The notes beneath the pieces were generated by a model, which was not told where the DNA came from, did not search any database, and saw only the letters and a list, made by a program, of their open reading frames with translations. This document shows positions 9,355 to 18,870 of a stretch of 64,000 nucleotides of DNA, piece by piece. This DNA comes from Chlorogloeopsis sp038404745 (GTDB lineage: Bacteria > Cyanobacteriota > Cyanobacteriia > Cyanobacteriales > Nostocaceae), in the NCBI RefSeq assembly GCF_038404745.2, contig NZ_JAYKTT020000054.1:62001-126000 (forward strand), given 5' to 3'. A program made the position numbers and the translations under genes. Positions within the stretch are counted from its first letter, which is position 1. Each line of letters starts with the position of its first letter.

Positions 9355-11184
9355 TTACTCAATTTTTAAGTTAAAAGGTAAACGAGCATATACACCTCGC
9401 GGATCGTTCATCTTTTGTAAAATTGCAAGTTCCGCTTGTAGTTTTTGGAATTCAAGGGTAAGCGGATCGGATGTTTTGAGTTGCCCTCCATTGAGATTCA
9501 CAATAGCCTTCACTTCTTCAGCTACTTCTCCAAACAAGCGTTCTCCCCAAGTGCCTAATCTCGGATACTCTTGCAATTCCCAATCTTTTCCTAACTTGGC
9601 TTGTTGAGCTGTATAGGCAATGGCAGCATCTAAACCGCCAATTTCATCGATTAAACCGATATTTTTTGCTGCTATACCTGACCAAACTCTTCCTTGCGCA
9701 ATTTCAGCTACCTTTGCTTCTGGAATTTTTCGACCTTGGGCAACTTTATCAAGAAATATACTATAAATTTGATTGACCATACGCTGGTACAGTGCTAATT
9801 CTTGATTAGTTTTAGGACGAGAAACTGTTTGACTGTCAGCGTAACGTCCGGTTTTGACACTATCCCAAGCAATCCCATTGTTGTTAGCTAACTTTTGAGC
9901 ATTGAAAAGCAATCCAAATACACCAATAGAACCTGTGATTGTATTTGGTTCAGCAAAAATGCGGTTAGAATCACTGGCAATCCAATAACCCCCAGAGGCA
10001 GCGATATCACCCATTGATACTACCACTGGTTTTACTTCACGAGTTAGCCGCACCTCTCGCTGCATCACCTCAGCGGCTGTAGCACTACCTCCAGGGCTAT
10101 TAATTCTGAGTACAACCGCCTTCACATCTTTATCTTGCCTGAGTTTGCGGAAAATTTTGGCAAAGCGATCGCCACCTATTCCTCCTTCTTCACCTTGCCC
10201 GTCAACTATCTCACCTTCGGCGTAGACAACAGCAATTTTATTTTTAGAGTTACGTTCTGTACCAAGGGAGGGATCACGAACTTCGGTGTATTGGCTAAGA
10301 CTAATTTGCCGGAAGCTTTTCTCATCCTGATCAGCTCCTGTTAGCTGCTTGAGATCGGCAACTACTTCATCAAAATAACCGACTTTATCAACTAAACCAT
10401 TCGTTTTAGCTTGTTGCGCCTCCAAGAAAGCTTGATTATCTGCGATCGCTTGCAATTTGGTGGCGGGAATGTTGCGACTGCTTCCGACTGCGTTTCGCCA
10501 CTCTGCCCAGACATCATCCAATAATTTCTGAGTTTGTTGTCGGTTTTCTGGACTTAATTTTGTGAGTACAAATGGTTCAACGGCTCCTTTGAATTTTCCT
10601 ACCCGCACAACTTGTACGCCAATACCATATTTTTCTAAAGCTCCTGCCAAAAATATCGGTTGTGAACTAAAACCGTTAACCTCCATTGCTCCCAAGGGGT
10701 TAAGCACGACTGTATTGGCTACAGAACTGAGGTAATATTCTCGTTCTCCCCATCCCACACCATAAGCCACTATCTTTTTACCAGCAGCACGGCATTTCTC
10801 CAGTGCCTGCCGAATTTCTTTATAGGTAGCAAAGCCTGCACTATTGGTTGCAGAGGTACGAGTGGCATCTAAGTAGATTCCGACAATGCGGCGATCGCGT
10901 CGTGCCTTTTCCAAAGCATCTAAAACTGCACGGAGGCTCATCTGCTCCTCCTGTTTGCCTGATAGTACTTTTTGCAGCAGTTCGCTGGAGCTGGGCTTGG
11001 TATCGGTAATTTTCGTTGCTAAGTCAAAAACTAGTACTGATTTATTTTTTACTTCTGGCCCTGGATCTTTAGCAGTTGCAAATAATAATACCAACAGACC
11101 TGTAGTTCCAAGACCAAAGAAAATAAAAAGTCCTAAAATACTGCCAACTAAGCTGGCAAAAGTTTGTTTGATAAAATTCTGCAT
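9355..11184 (-). CDS. sppA: Signal peptide peptidase SppA, 67K type
   Basis: Membrane-bound serine protease that cleaves leftover signal peptides; in cyanobacteria related enzymes are linked to light acclimation. About 609 residues with an N-terminal membrane anchor (LVGSILGLFIFFGLG) and two tandem S49 domains, the long E. coli-like form. The general-base lysine lies in VRVGKFKGAVEPF of the N-terminal domain, and the nucleophilic serine in GDIAASGGYWIAS of the C-terminal domain. The start at 11184 (MQNFIKQTF) is preferred. The upstream ATG at 11202 is created by a heptamer tandem repeat and adds only MTNNKN. A strong terminator follows at 9298-9319. Monocistronic by appearance. Confidence 0.92.
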   Translation of the reverse strand: MQNFIKQTFASLVGSILGLFIFFGLGTTGLLVLLFATAKDPGPEVKNKSVLVFDLATKITDTKPSSSELLQKVLSGKQEEQMSLRAVLDALEKARRDRRIVGIYLDATRTSATNSAGFATYKEIRQALEKCRAAGKKIVAYGVGWGEREYYLSSVANTVVLNPLGAMEVNGFSSQPIFLAGALEKYGIGVQVVRVGKFKGAVEPFVLTKLSPENRQQTQKLLDDVWAEWRNAVGSSRNIPATKLQAIADNQAFLEAQQAKTNGLVDKVGYFDEVVADLKQLTGADQDEKSFRQISLSQYTEVRDPSLGTERNSKNKIAVVYAEGEIVDGQGEEGGIGGDRFAKIFRKLRQDKDVKAVVLRINSPGGSATAAEVMQREVRLTREVKPVVVSMGDIAASGGYWIASDSNRIFAEPNTITGSIGVFGLLFNAQKLANNNGIAWDSVKTGRYADSQTVSRPKTNQELALYQRMVNQIYSIFLDKVAQGRKIPEAKVAEIAQGRVWSGIAAKNIGLIDEIGGLDAAIAYTAQQAKLGKDWELQEYPRLGTWGERLFGEVAEEVKAIVNLNGGQLKTSDPLTLEFQKLQAELAILQKMNDPRGVYARLPFNLKIE

Positions 11185-11194
11185 ATTTTTATTA

Positions 11195-11222
11195 TTAGTC
11201 ATTAGTCATTAGTCATTAGTGA
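11195..11222. repeat. Heptamer tandem repeat (TTAGTCA)x4
   Basis: Four head-to-tail copies of TTAGTCA, the last with one change. This is the short tandemly repeated type common between genes of Nostoc-like cyanobacteria. It lies in the sppA leader and overlaps an alternative upstream sppA start. Confidence 0.85.
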
Positions 11223-11332
11223 TTTTCCCTACGGCAAGGAACAATTTTACTAATGACTTCATTTGTATTCTTAATATTTCCCAATTCTCCTACTCAACAC
11301 CCAAAATAGTGAAAGTAAGATGAATAGTATAC

Positions 11333-12382
11333 TTATTTTATTCTTTGTAAGTTGCCTGAACACTTCAACTGCTCCAAGTTAGCACTACCAGTACAAAAGA
11401 GTACTGTGGTAATTTCGGCAACTAACACTTGTGTCAAGTCGTAAACAGCAGCTTCTGAAGAAGCCGCAGCTTGCAAAAATGGCATTGCTAAACCGGCTAT
11501 ATCTGCCCCTAATGCCAGTGCTTTTGCCACATCCAGCCCATGACGCAATCCCCCTGAAGCAATCAAAGGAATTTGTGGTGCAACGGCACGAATACTCCTT
11601 AAGCACTCCGCTGTTGGTAAACCCCAATCTGCAAAAGTTGTACCCAAACGTCGCTGTAACATATTTTCGGCTCGTTCGCTTTCTACCTTTGCCCAAGATG
11701 TACCACCTGCACCAGCCACATCAATTGCTTTCACTCCAGCAGCAATCAGCTTTTGTGCAATTGGTGCTGATATACCATTACCAACTTCTTTCGCAATCAC
11801 TGGCACTGACAACACGCTACATAAAATTGCTATTTTGTCAAGCAAGCCTCGGAAGTTTGTATCGCCTCTGGGTTGGATACATTCTTGTAGTGGATTGAGG
11901 TGCAAAATTAGGGCATCTGCCTCAAGAATGTCGATGACTTGCAGACATTCATCTAAACCGTAATCGTAATTAAGTTGAACAGCTCCCAAATTGGCAAATA
12001 GGAGTACATCGGGGGCATACTTGCGCATGGCAAAGGTGTCAGCTACTTGAGGTTTTTCCACTGCCACTCGCTGGGAACCAACACCCATTGCCATTCCGTA
12101 ATGTTGGGCAACTTCTGCTAGACGTCGATTGATGATGCCCGCCTCTGGGGTTCCTCCAGTCATTGAGGAGATTAACAGTGGTGCTCCTAGTTTCTTTCCT
12201 AAAAAAGTAGTACTGATGTCAATTTCATCGCGATTGATTTCTGGTAAGCAACAATGGTTAAAACGGTAATCTTCCAACCCATTGGTAGTCTGTTGGAATT
12301 GTACGTCTTCTTCCAGGCAGATGCGGATGTGATCGGCTTTGCGAGTTTCAGTAGAAGCAAATGGGCTTGTCTGGGTGTTCAC
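11333..12382 (-). CDS. fni: Type 2 isopentenyl-diphosphate delta-isomerase
   Basis: FMN- and NADPH-dependent enzyme interconverting IPP and DMAPP, feeding carotenoid, chlorophyll-phytyl and quinone synthesis. 349 residues, normal for the family. Seen: the N-terminal RKADHIRICLEEDVQF, the SSMTGG loop, the GVGSQRVA segment, HLNPLQE, the KEVGNGIS segment and the FMN phosphate-binding GAGGTSW and ASGGLRHG loops. It starts at GTG (12382). A four-codon mini-ORF, ATG to TGA, overlaps that GTG by its stop, which may or may not influence initiation. It is divergent from hen1. Type 1 Idi is not needed in such genomes because type 2 replaces it. Confidence 0.93.
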   Translation of the reverse strand: MNTQTSPFASTETRKADHIRICLEEDVQFQQTTNGLEDYRFNHCCLPEINRDEIDISTTFLGKKLGAPLLISSMTGGTPEAGIINRRLAEVAQHYGMAMGVGSQRVAVEKPQVADTFAMRKYAPDVLLFANLGAVQLNYDYGLDECLQVIDILEADALILHLNPLQECIQPRGDTNFRGLLDKIAILCSVLSVPVIAKEVGNGISAPIAQKLIAAGVKAIDVAGAGGTSWAKVESERAENMLQRRLGTTFADWGLPTAECLRSIRAVAPQIPLIASGGLRHGLDVAKALALGADIAGLAMPFLQAAASSEAAVYDLTQVLVAEITTVLFCTGSANLEQLKCSGNLQRIK

Positions 12383-12770
12383 GGGTGGTTCATACTACAA
12401 AGGTGTTGTAGTTTCTATTTTCTCATCTTAGTTGTGGCTATTCTGTGGGAAAGGTCACTAAGACTGCTAGGCGGTTTAATCTCCTGAATCATGTTTTGAC
12501 TGTTTCTGTGGTGACTGAGTAATTTAAGTTTCAGTATTTTAGTGATCGCTGCTCCAGTTAAATCAAGATTACGTAGTATAAAATAACACTATTTAAACTG
12601 AGACAATCCATGAGGTGATTATGATTTGGAGTTTTGCGATCGCCACTGGTTGAGGAAATACAGCGGGATACTGCCAGCATCAAAAACAATTATGAGAATT
12701 TTTGCGTAATATTAGTTTTTACAACAGTAGTATTCACAGAACCCTCTTAAGCTCACCCTCTTGAAAGTGA
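12383..12770. other. Divergent intergenic region between fni and hen1
   Basis: About 390 bases with no convincing gene. It must contain the promoters of both fni (minus) and hen1 (plus). One HIP1-type GCGATCGC core is present; no palindrome strong enough to call an operator was seen. Confidence 0.4.
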
Positions 12771-14159
12771 ATGCTGCTGACCATTACAACTACACACCAA
12801 CCTGCTACAGAACTAGGCTACTTACTACATAAACACCCAGAGCGCTGTCAATCTTTTGTCCTTTCCTTTGGCAAGGCACATATTTTTTATTCTGAGGTGA
12901 GTACACAGCGCTGTACAGCAGTACTCCTATTGGATGTCGATGCAGTGAAATTGGCGCGGGGAAGGGGTGCTTTGATTCGGCAATACGTGAGCGATCGCCC
13001 CTATGTTGCTTCTTCATTTTTGAGTGTGGCAATAGCTCAAGTATTCAGTACTGCCCTGAGGGGACGTTGTAAAGACAAGCCGGAATTAGCACAAACCTCC
13101 ATACCCTTGGTAGCAAGATTGCCTGTACTACCTTGTCGGGGAGGTGAAGAGTTTTTACGGCAACTATTTGAACCTCTAGGCTATTGTGTTAGCGCTCAAG
13201 CTCATTTATTAGATGAAAATTTTCCTGAGTGGGGACATAGCAATTATTACACCGTTGAATTGCGGCACACTCTTTCAATTTCAGATTTATTAAGTCATCT
13301 CTACGTACTTATCCCTGTACTAGATGATGAAAAACATTACTGGGTGGGTGATGAGGAAGTCGAAAAACTGCTACGTCATGGTGAAGGTTGGTTAGCTGGG
13401 CATCCGGCACGAGAACAAATTACTAAGCGCTACCTAAAACGCCAAGGTTATTTAACTCGTACTGCTTTGGCTCAACTGGCGGAGGAAGACAACCTCGATC
13501 CAGATTGGGTAGAAGAAACACACACTCAAGCAGAAGCAGCCATAGAAAAACCCCTCAGCCTCAATCAGCAAAGGATAAATGCGATTTTGACTGTACTCAA
13601 AAAGTATGATGCCAAGCGGGTGATTGATTTAGGCTGCGCTCAAGGCACTTTATTAAAAATTTTGCTAAAAGACAGCTTTTTTGAGCAAATCACAGGTGTT
13701 GATGTTTCCTATCGCTCTTTAGAAATAGCAAAAGAAAGATTAGATCGGTTGCGTTTACCTCGCGATCGCTGGAACCGCCTACAACTGATTCAAAGTGCGC
13801 TCACTTACCAGGATAAGCGTTTCAAAGGTTACGATGCAGCTACGGTAATTGAGGTAATTGAACATCTAGATTTATCGCGTATTCAAGCTTTTGAGCGAGT
13901 TTTGTTTGAGGTGGCTCAACCAAAAACTATCGTTTTAACTACACCAAATATTGAGTATAACGTCAGATTTACGAATTTACCTGCTGGGAGACTGCGCCAT
14001 AAAGATCACCGCTTTGAGTGGACACGAGAGCAATTCCAAACTTGGGGAAACAGTGTGGCAGAGCGCTTTGGCTACAAAGTGGAGTTTCAATCTGTAGGAA
14101 TAGAAGACTCAGAAGTCGGTTCACCAACACAAATGGGAGTATTTAGCCGTAATTCCTAA
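12771..14159 (+). CDS. hen1: Bacterial Hen1, RNA 3'-terminal ribose 2'-O-methyltransferase
   Basis: Marks the 3' end of cleaved RNA with a 2'-O-methyl group before Pnkp seals the break, so that the repaired site resists the same ribotoxin again. 462 residues: a bacterial-specific N-terminal half (about 1-250) that contacts Pnkp, then a SAM methyltransferase with DLGCAQGTLL for SAM binding and the Hen1 metal site EVIEHLD plus KDHRFEWTREQF (the E-x2-EH and H residues expected to hold Mg or Mn). All key residues are present. pnkp follows on the same strand after 174 bases; this pairing is the known two-gene RNA repair cassette. The gap is longer than usual and contains simple ACTAACCA-type repeats. 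Confidence 0.93.
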   Translation: MLLTITTTHQPATELGYLLHKHPERCQSFVLSFGKAHIFYSEVSTQRCTAVLLLDVDAVKLARGRGALIRQYVSDRPYVASSFLSVAIAQVFSTALRGRCKDKPELAQTSIPLVARLPVLPCRGGEEFLRQLFEPLGYCVSAQAHLLDENFPEWGHSNYYTVELRHTLSISDLLSHLYVLIPVLDDEKHYWVGDEEVEKLLRHGEGWLAGHPAREQITKRYLKRQGYLTRTALAQLAEEDNLDPDWVEETHTQAEAAIEKPLSLNQQRINAILTVLKKYDAKRVIDLGCAQGTLLKILLKDSFFEQITGVDVSYRSLEIAKERLDRLRLPRDRWNRLQLIQSALTYQDKRFKGYDAATVIEVIEHLDLSRIQAFERVLFEVAQPKTIVLTTPNIEYNVRFTNLPAGRLRHKDHRFEWTREQFQTWGNSVAERFGYKVEFQSVGIEDSEVGSPTQMGVFSRNS

Positions 14160-14333
14160 TTTCATGATTGGCTATGGAAGCAATTATTTTTGTAGGAATT
14201 CAGAGTTATTTGTCATTAGTTAACACCATTGACTAACCACTGTACGGGCAGGTTTAGAAGGTAAATAGTCTGTTTCAACCGTTCACATAATCAACAAAAC
14301 CACTACCCACTAACTACTAACCACTAACCAACA

Positions 14334-17084
14334 ATGAAATTAACTATTCCTGAACTGTCCTTAGTTGTCCTCATTGGCGCATCCGGTGCCGGAAAATCAA
14401 CCTTTGCCCGCAAACATTTTCAAAGCTTTGAGGTGCTTTCTTCAGACTTTTGTCGGGGATTAATATCTAATGATGAGAATAATCAGTCTGTTAGCAAAGA
14501 TGCCTTTGAAGTGCTGCGCTACATTACTACTAAACGTTTACCAGCAGGGAAACTGACAGTAGTTGATGCAACAAACGTTCATCCCGATGATCGCAAAGAA
14601 TTTGTTCATCTAGCACGGCAATACCATTTTTTCCCAGTTGCGATCGCTTTCGATTTACCAGAAGAGTTGTGCCATCAACGCAATCAACAACGCCCCGATC
14701 GTCAGTTTGGTTCCCATGTTGTTCGTCGTCATACCCAGTTTTTGCGGCGTTCCCTACGAAATTTAGAAAGAGAAGGCTTCCGCTACGTCTACATTCTCAA
14801 GTCTCCAGAAGAAATTGATGCTGTAGAAATTGAGCGTCAACCCCTTTGGAATAACCGCAAATACGAACACGGCCCCTTTGATATTATTGGCGATATTCAC
14901 GGCTGTTGCAATGAATTAGAAGAACTACTGGGACAATTGGGATACATCAAGGATGGAGGACAGGGAGATGCAGTTTTTGATGACGCAAAGAGGTACCCGG
15001 AGGGCGGCTTCTCGTGGAGTACCCGTAAGGATGACGCCCACAGACATGAGGACAAGGAGACTAAAAGACAACCAGACAAATTCCCTACCTCCCCGCGTCC
15101 CCACCTCCCCGCGTCAATTCCGCCTTCCCTCTGGAACGATGCCCCCACCTATCAACATCCCCAAGGACGTAAAGCTATTTTCTTGGGTGATTTGGTAGAC
15201 CGAGGGCCACGCATCCTTGATACAGTCAAGCTAGTGCGAAATATGGTAGCAGCGGGAACAGCTTTTTGCGTTCCTGGAAACCATGAACACAAACTATTGC
15301 GGAAATTACGGGGCAAGAATGTTAAGGTAAATCATGGCTTAGAGCAAACATTGGCAGAAATTGCAGCTTTGCCAGAAGAAGTGCGCGAACAATTTTCAAA
15401 GCAATTGAAAGAGTTTCTAGATTCTTTGGTGAGTCATTATGTCCTTGATAATGGACAACTGGTAGTTGCCCATGCGGGAATGAAGCAGGAGTATCAAGGA
15501 CGTGGTTCGGCACAAGTGCGAGAATTTGCTCTATATGGCGAAACTACTGGCGAAATTGACGAGTTTGGCTTACCCATTCGTTACAACTGGGCAGCAGAAT
15601 ACAGAGGCGAGGCGATGGTTGTCTACGGACACACTCCTGTGCCGGATGCGGAATGGTTAAATAACACAATTGATATTGATACAGGTTGTGTCTTCGGAGG
15701 CAAACTTACAGCCTTGCGCTATCCAGAAAAGGAATTGGTAAGCGTACCTGCTGCTCAAGTTTATTGCCAGCCTGTTAAACCAGTGACAATCACTGGCAGT
15801 GAGGAGTCGGACATAGAAAAGACAGCCCAACAAGAACATGATGATTTACTGCATATAGATGATGTACTGGGTAAGCGTATTGTCAACACCAGTCTAGTAT
15901 CTAATATTACAATCAGAGAAGAAAATGCGATCGCTGCCCTAGAGGTTATGAGCCGTTTTGCTGCCAATCCCAAATGGCTCATTTACTTGCCGCCTACGAT
16001 GTCTCCAGTAGAAACTTCCCAAGAAGCAGGATATTTGGAACATCCCCAACAAGCTTTTGCTTACTACCAAAACCAAGGAATTACGGAGGTGGTGTGTGAA
16101 GAAAAGCATATGGGTTCGCGGGCAGTAGTAATTGTTTGCCGTGATCAAGTGGCAGCCAAGAAACGCTTTGGTGTGGATGACGAGGGCATCGGTATCTGCT
16201 ATACTCGCACCGGAAGACGTTTTTTTGAAAACTCTACTCTAGAAACACAGCTTCTGGAGCGTTTGAATGTTGCTCTTTCTAGCAGTGGCTTTTGGGAAAG
16301 ATTTGATACCACTTGGGTTTGTTTAGATTGTGAACTCATGCCTTGGTCAGCAAAAGCTTCAGGGTTGTTACGAGAACAATATGCACCTGTAGGGGTTGCT
16401 TCACGTCTTGCCCTCAATAATGCCGTCACATTACTGGAAAAAGCCAATTACCTTGGTGTTGACGTCAGTACACAGTTGAGCAGTTATCAGCAAAAAGCTG
16501 AAATGGCACAGCAATATGTCAATGCCTATCGCCAGTACTGCTGGAGTGTAAGTGATATTTCTCACTTAAAGCTTGCGCCTTTCCACATCTTAGCAACAGA
16601 AAAAGCTGTCCATACCGAAAAAAATCATTGTTGGCACATTGAAGAAGTGGCAAAAATTGCCTCTCACGAGCTAGAGCTAATGTTAAAAACAGCACACAAG
16701 GTAATAGATTTATCAGATCCCAGTAGTGTGGCTGAAGGGGTGCATTGGTGGAAAGAACTAACGGCAGGGGGAAGTGAAGGTATGGTAGTTAAACCAATGC
16801 AATTCATAATTAAAGGTAATCGGGGTATTATACAACCTGCGATCAAGTGTCGCGGACAAGAATATCTACGCATTATCTACGGGCCAGAATACAATCTGCC
16901 TGAGAATTTGCAACGTCTGCGTCAAAGGGGGTTATCCCTGAAACGTTCTTTGGCTATGCGGGAGTTTGCTTTGGGTGTTGAAGCATTAGAGCGTTTTGTT
17001 GCCCATGCACCCTTACGCCATGTGCATGAATGCGTTTTTGGTATTTTGGCGCTAGAAAGCGAACCTGTAGATCCAAGGTTGTAA
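14334..17084 (+). CDS. pnkp: Polynucleotide kinase-phosphatase-ligase Pnkp with an in-frame repeat-like insertion
   Basis: Three-module RNA end-healing and sealing enzyme acting with Hen1 on tRNAs cut by ribotoxins. The 5'-kinase P-loop GASGAGKST is at 15-23. The metallophosphatase has GDIHG (186-190), GDLVDRG and GNHEH. The C-terminal adenylyltransferase module has the nucleotidyl-accepting K591 in EEKHMGSR. At 916 residues it is longer than the roughly 840-870 of typical family members. The extra length sits between the first phosphatase motif and GDLVDRG (about residues 206-265), which is hydrophilic and low in complexity (segments such as KETKRQPDK and SPRPHLPASIPP). The DNA there (about 14955-15135) is GC-rich and resembles the window's intergenic repeats. 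The insert keeps the frame and leaves all catalytic motifs intact, so the protein is probably functional. Confidence 0.93.
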   Translation: MKLTIPELSLVVLIGASGAGKSTFARKHFQSFEVLSSDFCRGLISNDENNQSVSKDAFEVLRYITTKRLPAGKLTVVDATNVHPDDRKEFVHLARQYHFFPVAIAFDLPEELCHQRNQQRPDRQFGSHVVRRHTQFLRRSLRNLEREGFRYVYILKSPEEIDAVEIERQPLWNNRKYEHGPFDIIGDIHGCCNELEELLGQLGYIKDGGQGDAVFDDAKRYPEGGFSWSTRKDDAHRHEDKETKRQPDKFPTSPRPHLPASIPPSLWNDAPTYQHPQGRKAIFLGDLVDRGPRILDTVKLVRNMVAAGTAFCVPGNHEHKLLRKLRGKNVKVNHGLEQTLAEIAALPEEVREQFSKQLKEFLDSLVSHYVLDNGQLVVAHAGMKQEYQGRGSAQVREFALYGETTGEIDEFGLPIRYNWAAEYRGEAMVVYGHTPVPDAEWLNNTIDIDTGCVFGGKLTALRYPEKELVSVPAAQVYCQPVKPVTITGSEESDIEKTAQQEHDDLLHIDDVLGKRIVNTSLVSNITIREENAIAALEVMSRFAANPKWLIYLPPTMSPVETSQEAGYLEHPQQAFAYYQNQGITEVVCEEKHMGSRAVVIVCRDQVAAKKRFGVDDEGIGICYTRTGRRFFENSTLETQLLERLNVALSSSGFWERFDTTWVCLDCELMPWSAKASGLLREQYAPVGVASRLALNNAVTLLEKANYLGVDVSTQLSSYQQKAEMAQQYVNAYRQYCWSVSDISHLKLAPFHILATEKAVHTEKNHCWHIEEVAKIASHELELMLKTAHKVIDLSDPSSVAEGVHWWKELTAGGSEGMVVKPMQFIIKGNRGIIQPAIKCRGQEYLRIIYGPEYNLPENLQRLRQRGLSLKRSLAMREFALGVEALERFVAHAPLRHVHECVFGILALESEPVDPRL
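14955..15135 (+). repeat. Repeat-like insertion inside pnkp
   Basis: Stretch with base use unlike the surrounding gene: alternating purine-rich (gacaaggagac) and pyrimidine-rich (ctccccgcgtcccc) blocks plus GTACCCGGAGGGCGG-type sequence. Similar motifs lie in non-coding DNA at 44881-45250 and 55560-55735. The boundaries are approximate. Confidence 0.6.
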
Positions 17085-17198
17085 ACTACTCAAAACATAC
17101 CTTCGTTTAGCAACGCCAATCAAATAATCATTTAGTGGTCAGAATGTATGACAATCAAAGAAATAAGGTGGAAGCAAAAGCAAGATAGTGATGCAGGT

Positions 17199-17615
17199 TC
17201 AGGTTTTGCTCGCTAGAAATTGCTCGATCGCAACAGTATCGGAGTAAAACATTTGGGATTCAACAATTTTGCTGCCGCGCATTTTATAAACGCTTGCAGC
17301 TGGCAAATCAAGTTTTCTGCCGCTACTCACTTCCAAGCCTTTCAGCCGCCAGAGAACAACGATATACTCGCCTGCATCGAGAAAGACAGCATCCATCTTT
17401 CTTTCAACTTCGGGTTGGAGATGATTCCAGGTTTGCGCTGCACCTTCAATGTGTTGTTTTGCGCCTTTAAAACCGTGATGAACACCACCATAAGGTAGTG
17501 ATACAGCATCGCGGATAACAATTTCAGGATCGTAAGCGGCAAGTACTCCAGCTACATCACGTTCTTCAACCGCTTTGAACAAACGACGAGTTGTCTCGAT
17601 ATTCTCGTGCGACAT
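17199..17615 (-). CDS. SnoaL-like / NTF2-fold protein
   Basis: 138 residues with the NTF2-fold pattern of SnoaL-like and ketosteroid-isomerase-related proteins: an N-terminal helix ETTRRLFKAVEERDVAGVLAAYDPEIVI, then strands containing YGGVHHGFKGAKQHI and EYIVVLWRLKG and a C-terminal DTVAIEQFL. Such proteins are small-molecule-binding or isomerase-like enzymes; no substrate can be inferred. It lies 129 bases downstream of the AraC-type regulator on the same strand, so the two may be co-transcribed or functionally linked. Confidence 0.75.
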   Translation of the reverse strand: MSHENIETTRRLFKAVEERDVAGVLAAYDPEIVIRDAVSLPYGGVHHGFKGAKQHIEGAAQTWNHLQPEVERKMDAVFLDAGEYIVVLWRLKGLEVSSGRKLDLPAASVYKMRGSKIVESQMFYSDTVAIEQFLASKT

Positions 17616-17744
17616 AGCATTTTCTTCCTTTCATACAAAGTGTTTGTAGCAAAGTTTTACAATCGTCAGACTAGTCTTTAACGATTACAGATTCAGTATG
17701 CAGAAATCTTGGAGTGCTTTGCTTCAATGTTCTTGCGATCATTT

Positions 17745-18623
17745 TCAACGTTTTTGCTGCGAATAAACTTTGGGTGTCACTCCCACAAGTCGTTTGAAAT
17801 GGTAGGTAAAATGTCCTTGACTGGCAAAACCAACCATCTGAGCAATTGTCACAAGTGACAAATTTCCCATCACCATCAGTTGTTTAGCTCGTTCAATTCG
17901 GCAACGGATTACATATTGATGAGGTGATGTATTGATTGATTTCTTGAACAAGTGAGCAAAATGATAGGGACTTAATTGCACAATTTTTGCCAATTCAGCC
18001 AAGTTAATGTTTTTATCCAGATTTGCATTAATGAAATCAATAATTTGCTTCCATTGTGTTTGAGTAAAACCGCCTGGTATCGGTTTAATTTGACGTGAAT
18101 GAGTTGAATATCGAGCTAAAAGATGGACGACTAGTGCATAGGCGATCGCATCAGCATATAAACTGCTGTTTTCCCCATCAATCTCTAGTGATGTTTTCAG
18201 CGCAAAGCCAATCTGTTGCACTAACGGATCAACAAGAGTCGCAAGATGGGGAATCAGTTCTAAGTGATCGCTCCCAAACACGTCATAACTCACCTCAGTC
18301 AAAAATGACGGTTCTAAAAACAGATTGAAGAATTCAGCTTCTTTATTCCAACGGAACTGTTGACTCAAATGGGCGGGATAAATTGCCAAATCTCCTGGGA
18401 TTGAGTCAACCACCTTTAGTTTTCCATCAACGACTTGCTCCAGTCGCACAGGCTTGCCGACATTCATACAAAGGGTATGTCGAAGTGATATATGCTCCGG
18501 CACATTACAGGGAGGTTGCTGAAAGTGGGCAAAGTGAATGTTTGTCCACCTCGAACCGTCACTCACCAAAATCGGCGATCGGGGAAGGATTAAAGGCAGC
18601 TTGTTTTGAGCAGGATCGGTCAC
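17745..18623 (-). CDS. AraC family transcriptional regulator
   Basis: 292 residues, starting at GTG. The C-terminal third is a classical double helix-turn-helix AraC domain: an IIDFINANLDKNINLAELAK opening helix, SPYHFAHLFKKSINTSPHQY (first HTH) and IAQMVGFASQGHFTYHFKRL (second HTH), ending in GVTPKVYSQQ. The N-terminal half is a cupin-like sensory region. The family is widespread in cyanobacteria. The likely target is the NTF2-like gene immediately downstream, or genes elsewhere; no effector can be deduced. It is divergent from the IDGQRPI repeat gene, with 247 bases between the starts. Confidence 0.85.
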   Translation of the reverse strand: MTDPAQNKLPLILPRSPILVSDGSRWTNIHFAHFQQPPCNVPEHISLRHTLCMNVGKPVRLEQVVDGKLKVVDSIPGDLAIYPAHLSQQFRWNKEAEFFNLFLEPSFLTEVSYDVFGSDHLELIPHLATLVDPLVQQIGFALKTSLEIDGENSSLYADAIAYALVVHLLARYSTHSRQIKPIPGGFTQTQWKQIIDFINANLDKNINLAELAKIVQLSPYHFAHLFKKSINTSPHQYVIRCRIERAKQLMVMGNLSLVTIAQMVGFASQGHFTYHFKRLVGVTPKVYSQQKR

Positions 18624-18870
18624 AGTTATTTCGAGTTTTCTAAGAGGATTCTAACAGCAAGCACTAGAGATGCCTTCCCCAAAAATGGTGATTGAGGTTT
18701 CTGTTTTGGAAAAATGAATTAGCTTATTACACCCCAAAAGACTTTTTTGATAAATAAATCACTCTCAAGTTGGAAACACATTATATGCCCTGATAGAGGT
18801 TTTTTTGGCTCCACCTAAGTATCCTATTTAGTTAATAGGCGAATTAGAAGAAGGAAGAACAGGCAAGAGC

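Noticed and set aside
11185..11202. Upstream ATG of SppA
   Set aside because: Created by the TTAGTCA tandem repeat; the next ATG starts directly before the membrane anchor.
12254..12487. Plus-strand 77-residue frame antisense to fni
   Set aside because: Complement of a well-supported gene, with no start signal or family resemblance.
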